DNA of 64,000 nt from a bacterium (GTDB lineage: Bacteria; JAJRZV01), in contig JAJRZV010000050.1 in NCBI GenBank assembly GCA_024275095.1, positions 9,833-73,832 on the forward strand, written 5' to 3'. Shown in pieces: positions 62,689 to 64,000 of the stretch. The number at the start of each line of letters is the position of its first letter. Within the stretch, counting starts at the first letter, position 1. Under the pieces are notes generated by a model. It was not told the DNA's origin and ran no database searches. It worked only from the letters and a program-made list of their open reading frames with translations. Position numbers and translations under genes: made by a program.

Positions 62689-64000
62689 TCACTCCAGTAT
62701 TTTTGCATCCACGCGCATGAGAAGAGGTGTTTTGCCAGCCCTTTCAGCGCGGATGATCACGTAGCCCGCATCGCCTGGAATTTCAATTACCCCTTCAAAT
62801 GCTTTTCCCCTGCGGGTCAACGGCACGGTATCAATGTATAAATTGGCATTTTTATCCCCCTCGACGTAAAGGCGGAACCGGTGCACGATGCTTTCGAGGG
62901 GATTCGTGTAAGTTCTTTTGATAAACCGTTTACCGAGAAAGACGAGGTATTTCACCTCCAGCTTAGGAAAAAAGAGCCGGTACTTCCATACGCGACGGCC
63001 GGCTTTTACTTCGATTTGTAATTTTTTCGGGGGCGTTTTCATGGAAAATGTTGTGCCTTGAACGATTTTTTGGCCGTTGACCTTCAGCCATTTTATGGAA
63101 GATCCGCCTTTCCCACCGATGTACCTGGTGCCGTTTACGTAGAAATAGCGTCTGTCACGGTCCACACCCACGTTTATTATGTACCGTCGCGAGATGGTGG
63201 CATAGATTCCCATGATTTCAGGACAACCGTCAACGTCGTTAACATCGTTGAAGGTTTCCTTTTTGTAAGGACAGTCGTCGCGCTCGTCGGGGATACTGTC
63301 AGCATCAGCATCGACCTCGGGACAACCATCGTCATCAGCCACGGCATCACGATCTTCGGAGAGACGGTAACACTTGTCGTTTACATCGGGTATGCCATCG
63401 TGGTCAGTGTCCTTGAGCGAGAAGGAAACAAATGAAATACCCATTCCGGCTCTCTGCCGGGGAGAACCCACGCCTTCTCCAAGCCCCACACCGTAAAAGA
63501 ATTCTGCAATCCAGTTGCGGGCAAACCGGTACCTCAATCCAATGAGCAGTTCACTGTAGGTGTTCCACCGGGTGAACATTTTTCCCAGGTAGGTTTCTGC
63601 AATGATACCCACCGAGGCCGTGAATCCCCAGCTTTCGCGACCTGCAAGAATTTCGGCCGCAAGCCTTAATGAGTCGTCGTATACGGCGTTCAGAAGTTTC
63701 TCCTTTTTTCTCAGGCGCACGCCGCTTGATCCCACGAATTTCAGGATGGAATTGACACCATACCCTGCGTACACATCCAGGCCGCCTGAAACTCCATAGT
63801 CACCGATGAGGAGTGAATCGTCTCCCGGGTTCAAAAAGACGGGTATTCCACCGTAAAGCTCAAAACGCCTGCCCCTGGAGTGCCAGAGTGTAAAGATGGG
63901 CTTAAACTCCATTGCCCCGGGTGAAAATTTCTTTTTTTCTTCGGAGTTGTAAGGATACATGCTTCCGAAATAAAACGGTGCTGCAACGGAAAGAGAAACA
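62689..64000 (-). CDS. Outer-membrane protein with thrombospondin type 3 repeats, N-terminus outside window
   Basis: At least 437 residues; the frame continues past the right edge (the last codons read SLSVAAPFYFGS before MYPYN), so the start is missing. The first 185 visible residues look like a beta-barrel (GGIPVFLNPGDDSLLIG, LLIGLRYRFARNWIAEFFYG). Then come aspartate-rich calcium-binding type repeats with DTDHDGIPDVNDKC, DDDGCPEVDADADSIPDERDDCP and NDVDGCPE. The final 200 residues are beta-rich and soluble, with an unknown fold. OmpA-type proteins share this plan, but no OmpA peptidoglycan-binding domain is seen. Confidence 0.75.
   Translation of the reverse strand, partial: VSLSVAAPFYFGSMYPYNSEEKKKFSPGAMEFKPIFTLWHSRGRRFELYGGIPVFLNPGDDSLLIGDYGVSGGLDVYAGYGVNSILKFVGSSGVRLRKKEKLLNAVYDDSLRLAAEILAGRESWGFTASVGIIAETYLGKMFTRWNTYSELLIGLRYRFARNWIAEFFYGVGLGEGVGSPRQRAGMGISFVSFSLKDTDHDGIPDVNDKCYRLSEDRDAVADDDGCPEVDADADSIPDERDDCPYKKETFNDVNDVDGCPEIMGIYATISRRYIINVGVDRDRRYFYVNGTRYIGGKGGSSIKWLKVNGQKIVQGTTFSMKTPPKKLQIEVKAGRRVWKYRLFFPKLEVKYLVFLGKRFIKRTYTNPLESIVHRFRLYVEGDKNANLYIDTVPLTRRGKAFEGVIEIPGDAGYVIIRAERAGKTPLLMRVDAKILE

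Overview
The window comes from a diderm (Gram-negative) bacterium of moderate GC content, probably an anaerobe. The outer membrane is shown by Kdo synthesis (kdsA, kdsB, kdsC), a late lipid A acyltransferase, LptA/LptB with an LptC-like protein, a BamD-like protein, heptose-phosphate genes (gmhA, gmhB), lipoproteins and several beta-barrel proteins. A superoxide reductase/ferritin pair and a two-CW protein suggest an anaerobic or microaerophilic life. The phylum cannot be fixed by reading alone; a deep-branching or Desulfobacterota-like lineage would fit.

Layout. 1-5519: the end of the spc operon and the alpha operon (secY-adk-map-infA-rpmJ-rpsM-rpsK-rpsD-rpoA-rplQ), including a 37-residue rpmJ. 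5520-6623: a gene-free stretch holding frameshifted transposase-like fragments. 6624-8364: ribBA and ribH. 8373-12823 (minus): a lipoprotein of glycosidase type, a RuvX domain fused to a large unknown N-terminal part, and a TPR/cyclic-nucleotide-domain gene cut by an in-frame UAA. 12926-15028: methylmalonyl-CoA epimerase-like protein, a short-chain dehydrogenase and two hotdog-fold proteins. 15012-16821 (minus): a UPF0173 hydrolase and carA. 16973-27811: one long run of thirteen tightly spaced or overlapping genes, kdsB-pyrG-kdsA-kdsC-lpxL-lptC-lptA-lptB-rpoN-(small membrane protein)-pyrR-pyrB-pyrC, joining LPS building and export with pyrimidine synthesis; pyrG supplies the CTP used by KdsB. 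28119-32522: amidase, DUF362 protein, two-CW protein, TrpB2. 32672-34633: a sulfur-transfer cluster (E1-like enzyme, three DsrE/F/H-type proteins, TusA). 34704-38358: fmt-rsmB-rpe-rsmI. 38429-42314: alpha/beta hydrolase, ArsA-like ATPase, endonuclease IV-like protein and a membrane protein, all overlapping. 42387-44633: lipoprotein and beta-barrel pair. 44702-54830 (minus): nine linked genes from aminotransferase and trpD through a macro domain, an MBL hydrolase, a GH38 lipoprotein, gmhA and gmhB to two flavoproteins. 54940-62607: outer-membrane barrel, HDAC-like deacetylase, archease, PpiD-like and BamD-like proteins, amino-acid permease, superoxide reductase and ferritin. The right edge holds a partial outer-membrane protein with calcium-binding type repeats.

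No CRISPR array, tRNA, rRNA, intact insertion sequence or prophage was seen. The points most worth a second look are the RuvX fusion with a changed catalytic residue, the sulfur-relay cluster, the UAA-interrupted TPR/cNMP gene and the nine-gene minus-strand operon.
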